Shown one piece after another: positions 22,261-30,624 of a stretch of DNA of 33,436 nucleotides. The translations under genes and the position numbers were made by a program. Below the pieces are notes generated by a model that saw only the letters and a list, made by a program, of their open reading frames with translations, was not told the origin of the DNA and ran no database searches. Each line of letters begins with the position of its first letter. Positions within the stretch are counted from its first letter, which is position 1. The stretch comes from Oscillospiraceae bacterium. Lineage in GTDB: Bacteria > Bacillota > Clostridia > Oscillospirales > Oscillospiraceae. The stretch lies in contig SVKV01000021.1 in the NCBI GenBank assembly GCA_015068305.1, positions 1 through 33,436 of the forward strand. Direction: 5' to 3'.

Positions 22261-22764
22261 TTAGGCAGAAGGTGCGGTTTCGGAGGGCGTGGTGCTGTCA
22301 GTTGCAGAGGGGGCTTTCTTGAAGCCCTGGACCTTTCCGTTGGGAGAGGTATCCGTGATGTCACCGCCCACGATCTCGTTTTTATAGACCAGAACCGTGG
22401 CATAAACCGGTTCTGTGGCACCGGGGTAATTCTCTACTTTGTAGACATAGCGCATGGCATTTTTTCCTGCCAGCTTGCTTAGATCATACCCCTGGCTTTT
22501 CTGCAGCTGATTGTAGCGGTCAAAAATTTCGGTGGTGTTTTCCGGAATCCGCACCTGGCTGGATTCTTCCGGCGAGGTTGCCACCTCCCAGCCGAAGCTT
22601 TGCAGAAATTTGACCCGGGCATCATTGTTGGCGGCAGCCGGGGCAGAGGTGGTCTGGGCATCGGAGCCGCCGAAAAGCAGGATGATCCCGATGATTCCGG
22701 CCGCAATGGCACCCAGAATCAAAGCGATTTTCTTCATATCGACCTTTGCGGTCATAACCATCAT
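22261..22764 (-). CDS. DUF4830-like membrane-anchored protein
   Basis: 167 residues. One N-terminal transmembrane helix (about 12-32) anchors an extracytoplasmic domain with the conserved L-Q-S-F-G-W-E-V start. The central Y-N-Q-L-Q-K-S-Q-G-Y-D-L-S-K-L-A-G-K is followed by R-Y-V-Y-K-V-E-N-Y-P-G and the closing I-V-G-G-D-I. This order matches what I know of DUF4830, a Bacillota family of unknown function. The last 25 residues are Ser/Thr/Pro-rich. The ATG at 22764 follows GGAGGG with seven-base spacing; the ATG at 22779 lies inside that ribosome binding site and is rejected. It is divergent from the pseudouridine synthase. Confidence 0.82.
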   Translation of the reverse strand: MMVMTAKVDMKKIALILGAIAAGIIGIILLFGGSDAQTTSAPAAANNDARVKFLQSFGWEVATSPEESSQVRIPENTTEIFDRYNQLQKSQGYDLSKLAGKNAMRYVYKVENYPGATEPVYATVLVYKNEIVGGDITDTSPNGKVQGFKKAPSATDSTTPSETAPSA

Positions 22765-22835
22765 AGATGATCCCTCCATATTTTGATTCGTATTTCAGGT
22801 TATGCGGACAAACAGGGGGATAGAACGGAGGCAGT

Positions 22836-23534
22836 ATGGAACGACTTGACAAATTCCTGTGCGACAGCGGTGTGGGTACCCGGTCCCAGGTGAAGGCAAT
22901 CCTCAAATCCGGGCGGGTTGCCGTTGACGGAAAAACAGAAAAGGACAGTACCAGAAAAATTGATCCCAAAACTAACGCGGTGACGCTGGATGGAGAGGTG
23001 CTGGGGGGCTACCGGCGGATCGTGGTGATGATGAACAAGCCGGCCGGCTTTGTTACCGCAACGGAGGATAAGTCCGAGCGGACCGTCATGGAACTGCTGC
23101 CGGAAGAAATGCGGCATCTGGATCTGAAGCCTGTGGGCCGGCTGGACAAGGCCACCGAGGGACTGCTGCTGTTTACCAATGACGGGGACCTTCTGCACCG
23201 GCTTATCAGCCCCAGGAAGGAAGTATCGAAGGTTTACTATGCAAAGCACGAAGGAACAGCAGAGGAAGCGGATGTGTCGGCCTTTGCAGAGGGGATCACC
23301 CTCCGGGACGGAACCCGGTGCCTTCCTGCAAAACTGGAGCCCCTGGGCCCGGGGGAGAGTCTGATCACCGTCTGTGAGGGAAAATATCACCAGGTCCGCC
23401 GGATGATGGCCTCCCGGAATATGACGGTGCTCTATCTGGAACGGCGGGAGGAAGGTCCTCTGACGCTGGGCGATCTGCCCCGGGGACAGCTGCGGGAGCT
23501 TTCCGAAGCGGAAATCCGGTCCCTGGAAAGCTGA
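22836..23534 (+). CDS. RsuA/RluB-family rRNA pseudouridine synthase
   Basis: 232-residue enzyme. An N-terminal S4 RNA-binding domain (about 1-50, starting M-E-R-L-D-K-F-L) is followed by the catalytic domain with M-N-K-P-A-G at 66-71 and V-G-R-L-D-K-A-T-E-G at 100-109. Asp104 is the nucleophile. The closing block K-Y-H-Q-V-R-R-M is also present. The compact length is nearer RsuA (16S rRNA U516) than RluB, but the target cannot be fixed from sequence. GGAGG at 22827-22831 supports the ATG at 22836. It is transcribed apart from the RluA-type gene at 8331. No clear promoter was found in the 71-base gap upstream. Confidence 0.92.
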   Translation: MERLDKFLCDSGVGTRSQVKAILKSGRVAVDGKTEKDSTRKIDPKTNAVTLDGEVLGGYRRIVVMMNKPAGFVTATEDKSERTVMELLPEEMRHLDLKPVGRLDKATEGLLLFTNDGDLLHRLISPRKEVSKVYYAKHEGTAEEADVSAFAEGITLRDGTRCLPAKLEPLGPGESLITVCEGKYHQVRRMMASRNMTVLYLERREEGPLTLGDLPRGQLRELSEAEIRSLES

Positions 23535-23546
23535 TTTGTACAAATC
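23533..23546. repeat. 14-bp perfect palindrome overlapping the RsuA-type gene stop
   Basis: GATTTGTACAAATC reads the same on both strands and overlaps the TGA stop (23532-23534). It lies about 110 bases upstream of the next promoter. It could be a protein-binding site or a chance palindrome. The remaining spacer to 23655 holds a GCTGTTTTG/CAAAACAGC inverted pair (23551-23559, 23593-23601) and no gene. Confidence 0.5.
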
Positions 23547-23655
23547 GTCGGCTGTTTTGGTATCTTAATCAGCGAAAATGGAACTCTTCCGACAAAACAG
23601 CTGTGATATTACCTAAAAAACAAGATGCTTTTTGCAATAAAATGTCAAAAGGTAC

Positions 23656-23684
23656 TTGCAATGTGCGCAAAAGCTGTGTATAAT
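23656..23684 (+). promoter_or_regulatory. Promoter of the CdaR-like regulator
   Basis: TTGCAA at 23656-23661, spacer 17, TATAAT at 23679-23684. It shares a 15-base block with the promoter at 8980-9007. Confidence 0.8.
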
Positions 23685-23740
23685 AATGGTGTTATTTTGT
23701 GAAATGCGCATTTATGCATATTACTAAGGAGGCATTTGAG

Positions 23741-24829
23741 ATGTCTAACAGTGTTTTTCAGAGTGTGATCATTCAGTTGAAAGATGTGAGCGACCGGGTA
23801 TTCGGCGTGATCGATACCGAAGGTTGTGTGGTTTCCTGCACGGATATGTCCCTGCTGGGTGAGCGCTGGAATGATGCGGCTCTGAAGGTAGGCAATTCCT
23901 CTGAGAATCTGGTTTCTTTTGGCCAGAAGACCTTTAAGGCCATCATCGGCAGTTCCAATTATTTTGAGTATGCGGTTTTCTGCACCGGCGATGACGAAGT
24001 GGCCCGGGGCTTCTGCCAGGTGGCATACGTTGCGCTGAATGACGCAAAGACCTTCTATGAAGAAAAGCATGACCGGGGCACCTTTGTCAAGAACATCATC
24101 ATGGACAATATTCTCCCCGGCGATATTTACATCCGTGCAAAGGAACTGCATTTTGCAACCGATGCACCCCGTGCCGTCTTCCTGATCCGCCAGATCGGTC
24201 ACAGTGATGTGGCCACCGTGGATGTGCTGTCCGGTATGTTCCCCGACAAGCTCCAGGATTTTGTTCTGAGCATCAATGAGACCGACGTTGCTGTGGTCAA
24301 GCAGATCAGCGGCTCCACCACGGAGGAAGATCTGGAAAAGATGGCAGCTTCCATTGAGGAAACACTGAAGAACGAGCTGAGCATCAAGAGCGTCATCGGC
24401 ATCGGCACCGTTTCCGATCATCTGCGGGAACTGGCCGACTCCTACAAGGAAGCACAGACCGCCATCGATGTGGGCAAGGTCTTTGATACCGAAAAGAGCA
24501 TCATCAACTATGAGAAGCTGGGCATCGGCCGTCTGATCTACCAGCTGCCCACCACCCTGTGCGAGATTTACCTGGGTGAAGTCTTCAAGAAGAACTCCAT
24601 TGATTCTCTGGACCAGGAGACACTGTTCACCATCAACAAGTTCTTTGAGAACAATCTGAACGTTTCCGAAACTTCCCGGAAGCTGTTCGTTCACCGCAAT
24701 ACCTTGGTCTACCGCCTGGAGAAGATCAAGAAGCTGACCGGTCTGGATCTGCGGGAATTCGACCACGCTATCATCTTCAAGGTGGCGCTGATGGTTCGTA
24801 AGTACCTGTCCTCCCGGGAAACCCGATAA
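23741..24829 (+). CDS. CdaR/PucR-type transcriptional regulator
   Basis: 362 residues. The N-terminal half resembles a sensory domain and the middle a CdaR GGDEF-like domain: I-G-I-G-T-V-S-D at about 222-229, then the S-Y-K-E-A-Q-T-A-I-D-V-G block. The C-terminus is a PucR helix-turn-helix, with N-L-N-V-S-E-T-S-R-K-L-F-V-H-R-N-T-L-V-Y-R-L from about 303. This domain order is typical of sugar-acid, purine or amino-acid responsive activators. TAAGGAGG (23725-23732) lies eight bases before the ATG at 23741; an in-frame start at 23699 would lack one. No target operon for catabolism is nearby; the next genes are ftsEX, behind a separate promoter. Ligand unknown. Confidence 0.88.
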   Translation: MSNSVFQSVIIQLKDVSDRVFGVIDTEGCVVSCTDMSLLGERWNDAALKVGNSSENLVSFGQKTFKAIIGSSNYFEYAVFCTGDDEVARGFCQVAYVALNDAKTFYEEKHDRGTFVKNIIMDNILPGDIYIRAKELHFATDAPRAVFLIRQIGHSDVATVDVLSGMFPDKLQDFVLSINETDVAVVKQISGSTTEEDLEKMAASIEETLKNELSIKSVIGIGTVSDHLRELADSYKEAQTAIDVGKVFDTEKSIINYEKLGIGRLIYQLPTTLCEIYLGEVFKKNSIDSLDQETLFTINKFFENNLNVSETSRKLFVHRNTLVYRLEKIKKLTGLDLREFDHAIIFKVALMVRKYLSSRETR

Positions 24830-24838
24830 CGGATGATT

Positions 24839-24873
24839 ACAGAGCTGTACTGAGTAAGTACAGCTCTGTCTTT
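24839..24873 (+). terminator. Terminator of the CdaR-like gene
   Basis: Perfect 12-bp stem, 24839-24850 with 24858-24869, seven-base loop, tail CTTTG. It separates the regulator from the ftsEX promoter. Confidence 0.8.
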
Positions 24874-24947
24874 GTGTACAGACCGACAAAAACTGTGAAG
24901 AATATGTAAAAACCGACGGCTTTCAGCCGATTGCAGCGCATTTTGAA

Positions 24948-24976
24948 TTGACTTTTTTCTTACAATGTGTTACAAT
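24948..24976 (+). promoter_or_regulatory. Promoter of the ftsEX cluster
   Basis: TTGACT at 24948-24953, spacer 17, TACAAT at 24971-24976, 31 bases before the ftsE start. Confidence 0.85.
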
Positions 24977-25007
24977 CTGGTTACACTATGACTGGAGATA
25001 GGTGCAT

Positions 25008-25697
25008 ATGATTGAATTTACTGATGTTGTAAAATCCTACTCTGAAGGCAACTTCGCCCTCAACGGCGTGAGTATGCAGATCGAGGATGGAGAATTTTGT
25101 TTCCTGGTGGGCCCTTCCGGTTCCGGCAAGTCCACCATCATTAAAATGATCACCGGTGAGCTGAAGCCCACTTCCGGTACCGTTCATGTCAACGGCTATT
25201 CCCTGGAGCGGATCCGCAAGCGGGAAGTTCCGTTCCTGCGCCGTACCGTCGGCGTCGTGTTCCAGGACTTCCGTCTGATCGATAATATGACGGTTTACGA
25301 GAATGTGGCCTTCGCCATGCGCGTCATCGGCGCCCGGGAGAAGGAGATCAAGGAGCGGGTTCCCTATGTGCTGGAGCTGGTCGGTCTGACCGACAAGCAG
25401 TCCCGTCACCCCGGTGAGCTTTCCGGCGGTGAGCAGCAGAGACTGGCCATTGCCCGCGCTCTGGTGAACAATCCTTCGACGATCATCGCCGACGAGCCCA
25501 CCGGTAACCTGGACCCGGTGATGTCCTTCGAAATCATGAGCCTGCTGCAGGAGATCAATAATCTGGGCACCACCATGCTGGTGGTTACCCATGCAAAGGA
25601 TCTGGTGGAGCGATTCAGCAACCGCACCATCGTCATCAACGATGGTCTGATTGTCAGCGACGGAATGGATGGGTATGTGAGCTATGAGAATCAATAA
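25008..25697 (+). CDS. ftsE: Cell division ATP-binding protein FtsE
   Basis: 229-residue ABC ATPase that drives the FtsX membrane partner to activate cell-wall hydrolases. Walker A G-P-S-G-S-G-K-S at 35-42, Q-loop Gln86, signature L-S-G-G-E-Q-Q-R at 138-145 and Walker B I-I-A-D-E-P-T-G-N-L-D from 159 are all canonical. The F-Q-D-F-R-L-I after the Q-loop is characteristic of FtsE. The ATG at 25008 is preferred over a GTG at 25002, given GGAG at 24994-24997. The gene overlaps ftsX by 14 bases, the classical coupled arrangement. Confidence 0.96.
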   Translation: MIEFTDVVKSYSEGNFALNGVSMQIEDGEFCFLVGPSGSGKSTIIKMITGELKPTSGTVHVNGYSLERIRKREVPFLRRTVGVVFQDFRLIDNMTVYENVAFAMRVIGAREKEIKERVPYVLELVGLTDKQSRHPGELSGGEQQRLAIARALVNNPSTIIADEPTGNLDPVMSFEIMSLLQEINNLGTTMLVVTHAKDLVERFSNRTIVINDGLIVSDGMDGYVSYENQ

Positions 25698-26571
25698 TTT
25701 CTTTTATCTGATCAAAGAGGGCGTAAAGGGTATTTTCAAGCATGGCTTTATGTCCTTTGCCGCTGTGTGTGTCACGGTGGCCTGTCTGCTGATCGTGGGC
25801 AGCTTCTCCATTCTGATGTACAATGTCAACATCATGGTGGAGGATCTGAACCAGACCAATGAGGTTCTGGCCTACGTCGACAGCAGCTTCACGGAAGCCG
25901 AAGCCAAGAGCATCGGCACCAAAATCAACATGATCGACAATGTGCTCCAGTCGGATTTTATCTCCCGGGAGGAAGCACTGAAAAAGTTTGTTGCAGATCA
26001 TCAGGAGGATGAGGCATTCTCCGGCGTGGAGGCAGAGGACCTGCGCCACCGCTTCCGGGTCATCCTGGAAGATAATGCCTACATTGAAGAGACCGCCGGC
26101 CAGATTGAAGACCTGCCCGGTGTTGTGAAGGTCCGTGCCGAGTATGAACTGGCCGAGGGCTTCTCTACATTGCAGCAGGTGCTGCAGCTGGTGTCCACCG
26201 CCATCATCGCGGTGCTGCTGGTGGTTTCTCTGCTGATCATCTCCAACACGGTCAAGCTTGCCATGTATGACCGCAAGGACGAGATTTCCATCATGAAGAT
26301 GGTGGGTGCCACCAACGGCTTTATCCGTCTGCCCTTCGTGGTGGAAGGCTTTACCCTGGGCATGGTGGGTGCCGCTCTGGCATTTGCCATGGAGTGGGGC
26401 CTGTATGACACACTGGTTGAGGAAATCGCAACGGTTGACTCTCTGAAGCTGTTCAACTTCGTGCCCTTCGAGCATGTTCTGATCCCCATGATCGGCACTT
26501 TTGCCTTTGCCGGCCTCTTTGTCGGCATCGTGGGCAGCTGGACTTCCATCCGGAAGTTCATGAATGTGTAA
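25684..26571 (+). CDS. ftsX: Cell division permease-like protein FtsX
   Basis: 295 residues with four membrane helices (about 22-46, 168-190, 215-240 and 260-285). One large extracytoplasmic loop (about 50-165) normally contacts the coiled coil of the partner hydrolase. The segment M-Y-D-R-K-D-E-I-S-I-M-K-M-V-G-A-T before helix 3 is a hallmark of FtsX. It has no transport role of its own. It overlaps ftsE; a weak ribosome binding site suggests dependence on ftsE translation. The first secreted peptidase starts 50 bases downstream. Confidence 0.95.
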   Translation: MRINNFFYLIKEGVKGIFKHGFMSFAAVCVTVACLLIVGSFSILMYNVNIMVEDLNQTNEVLAYVDSSFTEAEAKSIGTKINMIDNVLQSDFISREEALKKFVADHQEDEAFSGVEAEDLRHRFRVILEDNAYIEETAGQIEDLPGVVKVRAEYELAEGFSTLQQVLQLVSTAIIAVLLVVSLLIISNTVKLAMYDRKDEISIMKMVGATNGFIRLPFVVEGFTLGMVGAALAFAMEWGLYDTLVEEIATVDSLKLFNFVPFEHVLIPMIGTFAFAGLFVGIVGSWTSIRKFMNV

Positions 26572-26621
26572 TTGCGACACATTTTTAGCAAAGACTATTG
26601 TATCATTATTTGGAGAACACT

Positions 26622-27881
26622 ATGGACAAGCGCAAAAGAATGGTGCAGATTCTGGCCGGAATTATGGCGGCAGTGATGCTGCTGAGCCTGATTCTAAGCT
26701 TGATTCCCACCAAGGTCAGCGCCCTTTCCTCCAGCGAGATCCGTAAGCAGCTCAATGCGCTGAAGGATGAGAAGAAGGAAATTGCGGCGCAGATCAAAGA
26801 AGTTCGGGGCCAGTACGATGCCAATGCCGATGAAATCGATGCGCTGGTGGACCGGAAAGACAACATCGATCTGGAAATCACCCTGCTGCATCAGCAGGTG
26901 GATAACATCAACCAGCAGATTTCTGCTTATGCATTGCTGATTGCAGACCGGCAGGACGAACTGGACAATGCCCAGGAACGTCTGGACTTCCTGAATGAAA
27001 AGAGCAAGGAACGGATCCGGGCCATGGAGGAAGAGGGAAAGCTCTCCTACTGGTCCATCATCTTCAAGGCAAATGACTTTTCGGACCTTCTGGACCGGCT
27101 GGATATGATCCAGGAGATCAATGCAGCGGACCAGCGCCGTCTGGCTGAAATCGCAGAGGCCAAGCAGTATGTGGAATCGGCCCAGATGGAGCTTGCTGGC
27201 GAAAAAGGTGAGCTGGAAGCAGCCAGGGAAGAGCTGGACGATGCAGAAGTGATCCTGGAGGAAAAACGCGCCGAGGCGGACAAGATTCTGACCGAGCTCA
27301 TTGCCAAGGGCGATGAATACCAGGCGATGCTGGATGAATCCGAAGCACTCCAGGCAGACCTTATGAAGGAAATTGCCCAGAAGGAAAAGGATCTGAAGGC
27401 TCAGGAATACAAGGAATGGCTGGCAACCTATGTGCCTCCCACCACCCGGCCTTCCGGCACCGATACCACCCCCAGCACCCAGGCCCCTTCCTCCTCCGGA
27501 TGGATCAAGCCGCTGAAATCCTACACCATTACCAGTGCTTTCGGTATGCGCAAGCACCCGGTGCTGGGCTATGAGCGGATGCACGAGGGCGTGGATATGG
27601 CAGCTCCCGCAGGCACTCCCATTTATGCGGCCAAGAGCGGCAAGGTGACCACCGCCTCCTATCAGAAGGGCGGCGCAGGCAACTATGTTTCCATCAACCA
27701 CGGTGACGGCTTCTCCTCCATCTACATGCATATGACCCGATATATCGTCTCCAAGGGTCAGTATGTCAATGCAGGACAGGTCATCGGCTATGTGGGCAGC
27801 ACCGGTATTTCCACCGGCAACCACCTGCATTTCGGTATTGCCTACAAAGGTACGTATGTCAACCCCATGAAGTACATCTGA
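26622..27881 (+). CDS. Secreted coiled-coil M23 metallopeptidase, first of two tandem copies
   Basis: 419 residues. A signal peptide with positive start and hydrophobic core ends near V-S-A at about 36. A long charged coiled coil covers about 37-265, a Pro/Thr/Ser linker about 275-300, and an M23 (LytM) domain the rest. Zinc ligands His321 and Asp325 (H-E-G-V-D) and the H401-L-H403 pair are present, so it should be an active peptidoglycan endopeptidase. The layout matches PcsB/EnvC/CwlO-like partners of FtsEX, and its position after ftsX supports this. GGAG at 26612-26615 fits the ATG at 26622; an in-frame TTG at 26598 has no such site. Confidence 0.92.
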   Translation: MDKRKRMVQILAGIMAAVMLLSLILSLIPTKVSALSSSEIRKQLNALKDEKKEIAAQIKEVRGQYDANADEIDALVDRKDNIDLEITLLHQQVDNINQQISAYALLIADRQDELDNAQERLDFLNEKSKERIRAMEEEGKLSYWSIIFKANDFSDLLDRLDMIQEINAADQRRLAEIAEAKQYVESAQMELAGEKGELEAAREELDDAEVILEEKRAEADKILTELIAKGDEYQAMLDESEALQADLMKEIAQKEKDLKAQEYKEWLATYVPPTTRPSGTDTTPSTQAPSSSGWIKPLKSYTITSAFGMRKHPVLGYERMHEGVDMAAPAGTPIYAAKSGKVTTASYQKGGAGNYVSINHGDGFSSIYMHMTRYIVSKGQYVNAGQVIGYVGSTGISTGNHLHFGIAYKGTYVNPMKYI

Positions 27882-27901
27882 GCGTCCAAAGGAGGACGAC
27901 T

Positions 27902-29266
27902 ATGAACAATCGCAAAAAACTGGTGCAGATTCTGGCCGGAATCATGGCGGCAGTGATGCTGCTGACGCTGATTCTCGGTCTGATTCCCACAAAAGCCAGT
28001 GCACTTTCCTCCAAAGAGATCAAAAAGCAGATCAATGCTTTGAAAGAGCAGGACAAAGAGCTTGAAAAGCAGATCGAGGATGTGCAGGCACAGTACGAAG
28101 AAAATGAGGATGAAATCCTGAATATGGTCAACCAGAAGTATGCCATTGACCAGGAAATCGTCCTGCTGTATGATAAAATTGATAACATCGGCCAGCAGAT
28201 TTCCGCCTACGGACTGCTGATTGCAGACCAGCAGGATGAGCTGGATGCAGCGGTTGCCCGGCTGGAGGATCTGAGCGAAAAGAACAAGGAACGGATCCGG
28301 GCCATGGAAGAGGACGGAAATGTTTCCTATTGGTCTGTGCTGTTTAAGGCAAACAGCTTTTCCGATCTGCTGGACCGGCTGAATATGATCGATGAGATCG
28401 CGGCAGCGGATCAGCGCCGTCTGAAGGAAATGAGCGAGGCTGCAGAGCTTGTGGCCGAAGCCCAGGCCCTGCTGGTCTCCGAAAAGGACGAACTGCAGCA
28501 GACCAAGGACGCGCTGGATGCCACCTATGAGCAGCTGAATCAGAAGCAGGCGGAGGCCCAGAAGCTGCTGAACGATCTGATTGCCAAGGGCTACGAGCTG
28601 GAAGATCTCTTTGCCCAGTATGAGCAGGAGAAGCTGGACCTTCAGAATGAGATCGCCATGAAGGAAGCGGAATATGAGCTCCAGAAGGAACTGGAGTGGA
28701 TCGCCTATATGGCTACATACACCGAGCCTACAACTGCGCCTCCCGCAACCACAAAGCCCACCACCGGTTCCGACAGCAACGATTCGGGCAAGGAAACGGA
28801 AGGGGAATCGGACAAGGAGGATACGCCGGCCGAAACCACCAAGCCCACGGAAGCACCCTCTGCTTCCGGTGAAAAATGGATGGTGCCCTGTTCCTACCGG
28901 CAGCTTACCAGCCCCTTCGGCGAGCGTGAAAGCCCCACGGCAGGTGCATCCAGCAACCACAAGGGCATCGACCTGGCTGGCTCCAGAGGTACACCTATCA
29001 AGGCCACAAAGTCCGGCGTGGTTACGGTGAGATCCTCCAGCAGATCTGCTGGTAACTATGTAACCATCAGGCATGACAATACTTATTCTTCCATCTATAT
29101 GCACTTGGAAAATTCGATTGTATCGAAAGGACAGGTGGTTTCCCAGGGTCAGGTCATTGGCTACATGGGTGATTCCGGTATTGCTACCGGTGTCCATCTG
29201 CACTTTGGTATCATCAAGAACGGTTCCTATGTGAATCCGGCAAACTATATGTATTTCCATCCGTAA
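27902..29266 (+). CDS. Secreted coiled-coil M23 metallopeptidase, second tandem copy
   Basis: 454 residues, a paralogue of the preceding gene with the same signal peptide (to about 36) and coiled coil (about 37-275). A longer Thr/Pro/Glu/Asp-rich linker (about 278-325) follows, then the M23 domain with His353, Asp357 (H-K-G-I-D) and His432-x-His434. All four zinc ligands are kept, so it is probably active. The two start regions remain close to identical in nucleotides through the signal peptide, pointing to recent duplication or gene conversion, while linkers and coiled coils have diverged. AAAGGAGG (27889-27896) precedes the ATG at 27902 by five bases. It may be a second FtsEX client or act at another stage of growth. 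Confidence 0.92.
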   Translation: MNNRKKLVQILAGIMAAVMLLTLILGLIPTKASALSSKEIKKQINALKEQDKELEKQIEDVQAQYEENEDEILNMVNQKYAIDQEIVLLYDKIDNIGQQISAYGLLIADQQDELDAAVARLEDLSEKNKERIRAMEEDGNVSYWSVLFKANSFSDLLDRLNMIDEIAAADQRRLKEMSEAAELVAEAQALLVSEKDELQQTKDALDATYEQLNQKQAEAQKLLNDLIAKGYELEDLFAQYEQEKLDLQNEIAMKEAEYELQKELEWIAYMATYTEPTTAPPATTKPTTGSDSNDSGKETEGESDKEDTPAETTKPTEAPSASGEKWMVPCSYRQLTSPFGERESPTAGASSNHKGIDLAGSRGTPIKATKSGVVTVRSSSRSAGNYVTIRHDNTYSSIYMHLENSIVSKGQVVSQGQVIGYMGDSGIATGVHLHFGIIKNGSYVNPANYMYFHP

Positions 29267-29278
29267 ATACGGTCCATG

Positions 29279-29310
29279 TGTCCCACAGCCGCACGGGCTG
29301 TGGGACATTT
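29279..29310 (+). terminator. Hairpin between the second M23 gene and the S41 gene
   Basis: Perfect 12-bp stem, 29279-29290 with 29296-29307, loop GCACG. Only TTT follows, so termination is probably partial; it may lower or insulate expression of the protease gene. Confidence 0.6.
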
Positions 29311-29327
29311 CCATTGAGGTGTAAAGA

Positions 29328-30485
29328 ATGAAAAAGGTATGGCAGATTCTTTCCTATATTCTGGTAGCGGCGCTGGCAGCCCTTGTGACGCTGTATTTCT
29401 TCGGTGCATCCCCGGAGGATGGCAAAGCCTCCAAACTGGATACCCTCTCGGGGCTGATCGAGGAGCGGTTCATCGGCGAAGCAGACCGGACCGCCTATGA
29501 GGATGCGGCGGCTGCCGCCATGGTGGCAGCCCTGGGGGACGAGTGGAGCTATTATATTCCCGCAAGCCAGTACCAGGCCCATGTGGAGTCTGTGAGCAAT
29601 GCTTATGTGGGCATCGGCATCACCATTACAGTCAGCGAGGACGGCACCGGATTTCTGATTACCAAGGTCAATCCCGGCGGACCGGCGGACGAAGCGGGTA
29701 TGGAGCCCGGGGATGTGATCATCGGCATTGAAGGGCAGTCTGCCTCCGGCATGGATGCTGCCCAGGCCCGGGATCTGGTCCGGGGCGAGGTCAACACCCA
29801 GGTCCGGTTGACGGTCCGCAGAGAGAACCGGGAGCTGGAGATGGATGTGACCCGGATGGAGGTCCTGTCTCCGGTGGCTCTGGGACAGATGCTGCCGGAC
29901 AAAATCGGTCTGATTACCATTGTCAATTTTGATGACCGGTGCTACGATGAAACCAAAGCGGCCATCGACAGCCTGCTGGATCAGGGCGCAACGGCACTGA
30001 TCTTTGACGTACGCAATAATCCCGGTGGATACAAGCACGAACTGGTGAATGTGCTGGACTACCTGCTGCCTGCAGGACCGCTGTTCCGCAGCGAGTTCTA
30101 TACCGGTGAGGTGACGGTGGACAAATCCGATGCGTCCTGCCTGGATATTCCCATGGCGGTGCTGGTCAACGAGAGTTCTTTCTCTGCGGCGGAGTTTTTC
30201 GCTGCGGCGCTGTCTGAATATGATGCAGCAATCGTTGTGGGCCAGCAGACCTACGGCAAGGGTTATTTCCAGACCACCATCCAGCTGGGCGACGGCTCTG
30301 CGGTGGGCCTTTCCGTGGGCCGGTACACCACGCCCAACGGCGTGAGTCTTGCCGGCGTGGGTATTACGCCGGACGTTGTGGTGGAAGTGGATGAAGAAAC
30401 GGACTTCGCCATTTATGCCGGAACCCTGGAGCCCCGGGATGATCCCCAGATCCAGGCTGCCGTGGATGCGCTGAAAGCAAATTGA
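29328..30485 (+). CDS. S41-family C-terminal processing peptidase (CtpA/CtpB type)
   Basis: 385 residues. One N-terminal membrane anchor or signal (about 7-26) precedes a PDZ domain (about 90-175, with G-I-G-I-T-I and the G-G-P-A-D-E-A-G-M-E-P-G-D block). The protease core has D-V-R-N-N-P-G-G, Ser284 and Lys311 as catalytic dyad (T-Y-G-K-G). The Ser block reads V-N-E-S-S-F-S-A-A-E, where many homologues have V-N-x-G-S-A-S-A-S-E. The spacing of Ser and Lys is normal. Such proteases trim secreted proteins and in Bacillus lie beside ftsEX. The position suggests it processes the M23 enzymes or another envelope protein, which is inference. GAGGTG at 29316-29321 fits the ATG at 29328. Confidence 0.9.
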   Translation: MKKVWQILSYILVAALAALVTLYFFGASPEDGKASKLDTLSGLIEERFIGEADRTAYEDAAAAAMVAALGDEWSYYIPASQYQAHVESVSNAYVGIGITITVSEDGTGFLITKVNPGGPADEAGMEPGDVIIGIEGQSASGMDAAQARDLVRGEVNTQVRLTVRRENRELEMDVTRMEVLSPVALGQMLPDKIGLITIVNFDDRCYDETKAAIDSLLDQGATALIFDVRNNPGGYKHELVNVLDYLLPAGPLFRSEFYTGEVTVDKSDASCLDIPMAVLVNESSFSAAEFFAAALSEYDAAIVVGQQTYGKGYFQTTIQLGDGSAVGLSVGRYTTPNGVSLAGVGITPDVVVEVDEETDFAIYAGTLEPRDDPQIQAAVDALKAN

Positions 30486-30494
30486 CCAAAAATC

Positions 30495-30526
30495 AAAGAC
30501 CTCCCTTGGAAAAAGGGAGGTCTTTT
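30495..30526 (+). terminator. Terminator of the ftsEX-M23-S41 cluster
   Basis: Perfect 13-bp stem, 30495-30507 with 30513-30525, loop GGAAA, T-run 30523-30526. It lies nine bases after the S41 stop. Confidence 0.92.
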
Positions 30527-30551
30527 CATGTATAAATCGTCTAAAATTGCC

Positions 30552-30580
30552 TTGACTGTGACAGAATTATCAACTATAAT
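30552..30580 (+). promoter_or_regulatory. Promoter of greA-lysS
   Basis: TTGACT at 30552-30557, spacer 17, TATAAT at 30575-30580; the leader is about 38 bases. Confidence 0.88.
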
Positions 30581-30624
30581 GTAGGGAGCTATGGAAACTT
30601 TTATCTGAGAAAGGATTTTTGAAT

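Noticed and set aside
26622..29266. The two M23 genes as an assembly duplication
   Set aside because: They differ throughout the coiled coil and linker and have different lengths and ribosome binding sites, so they are true paralogues.
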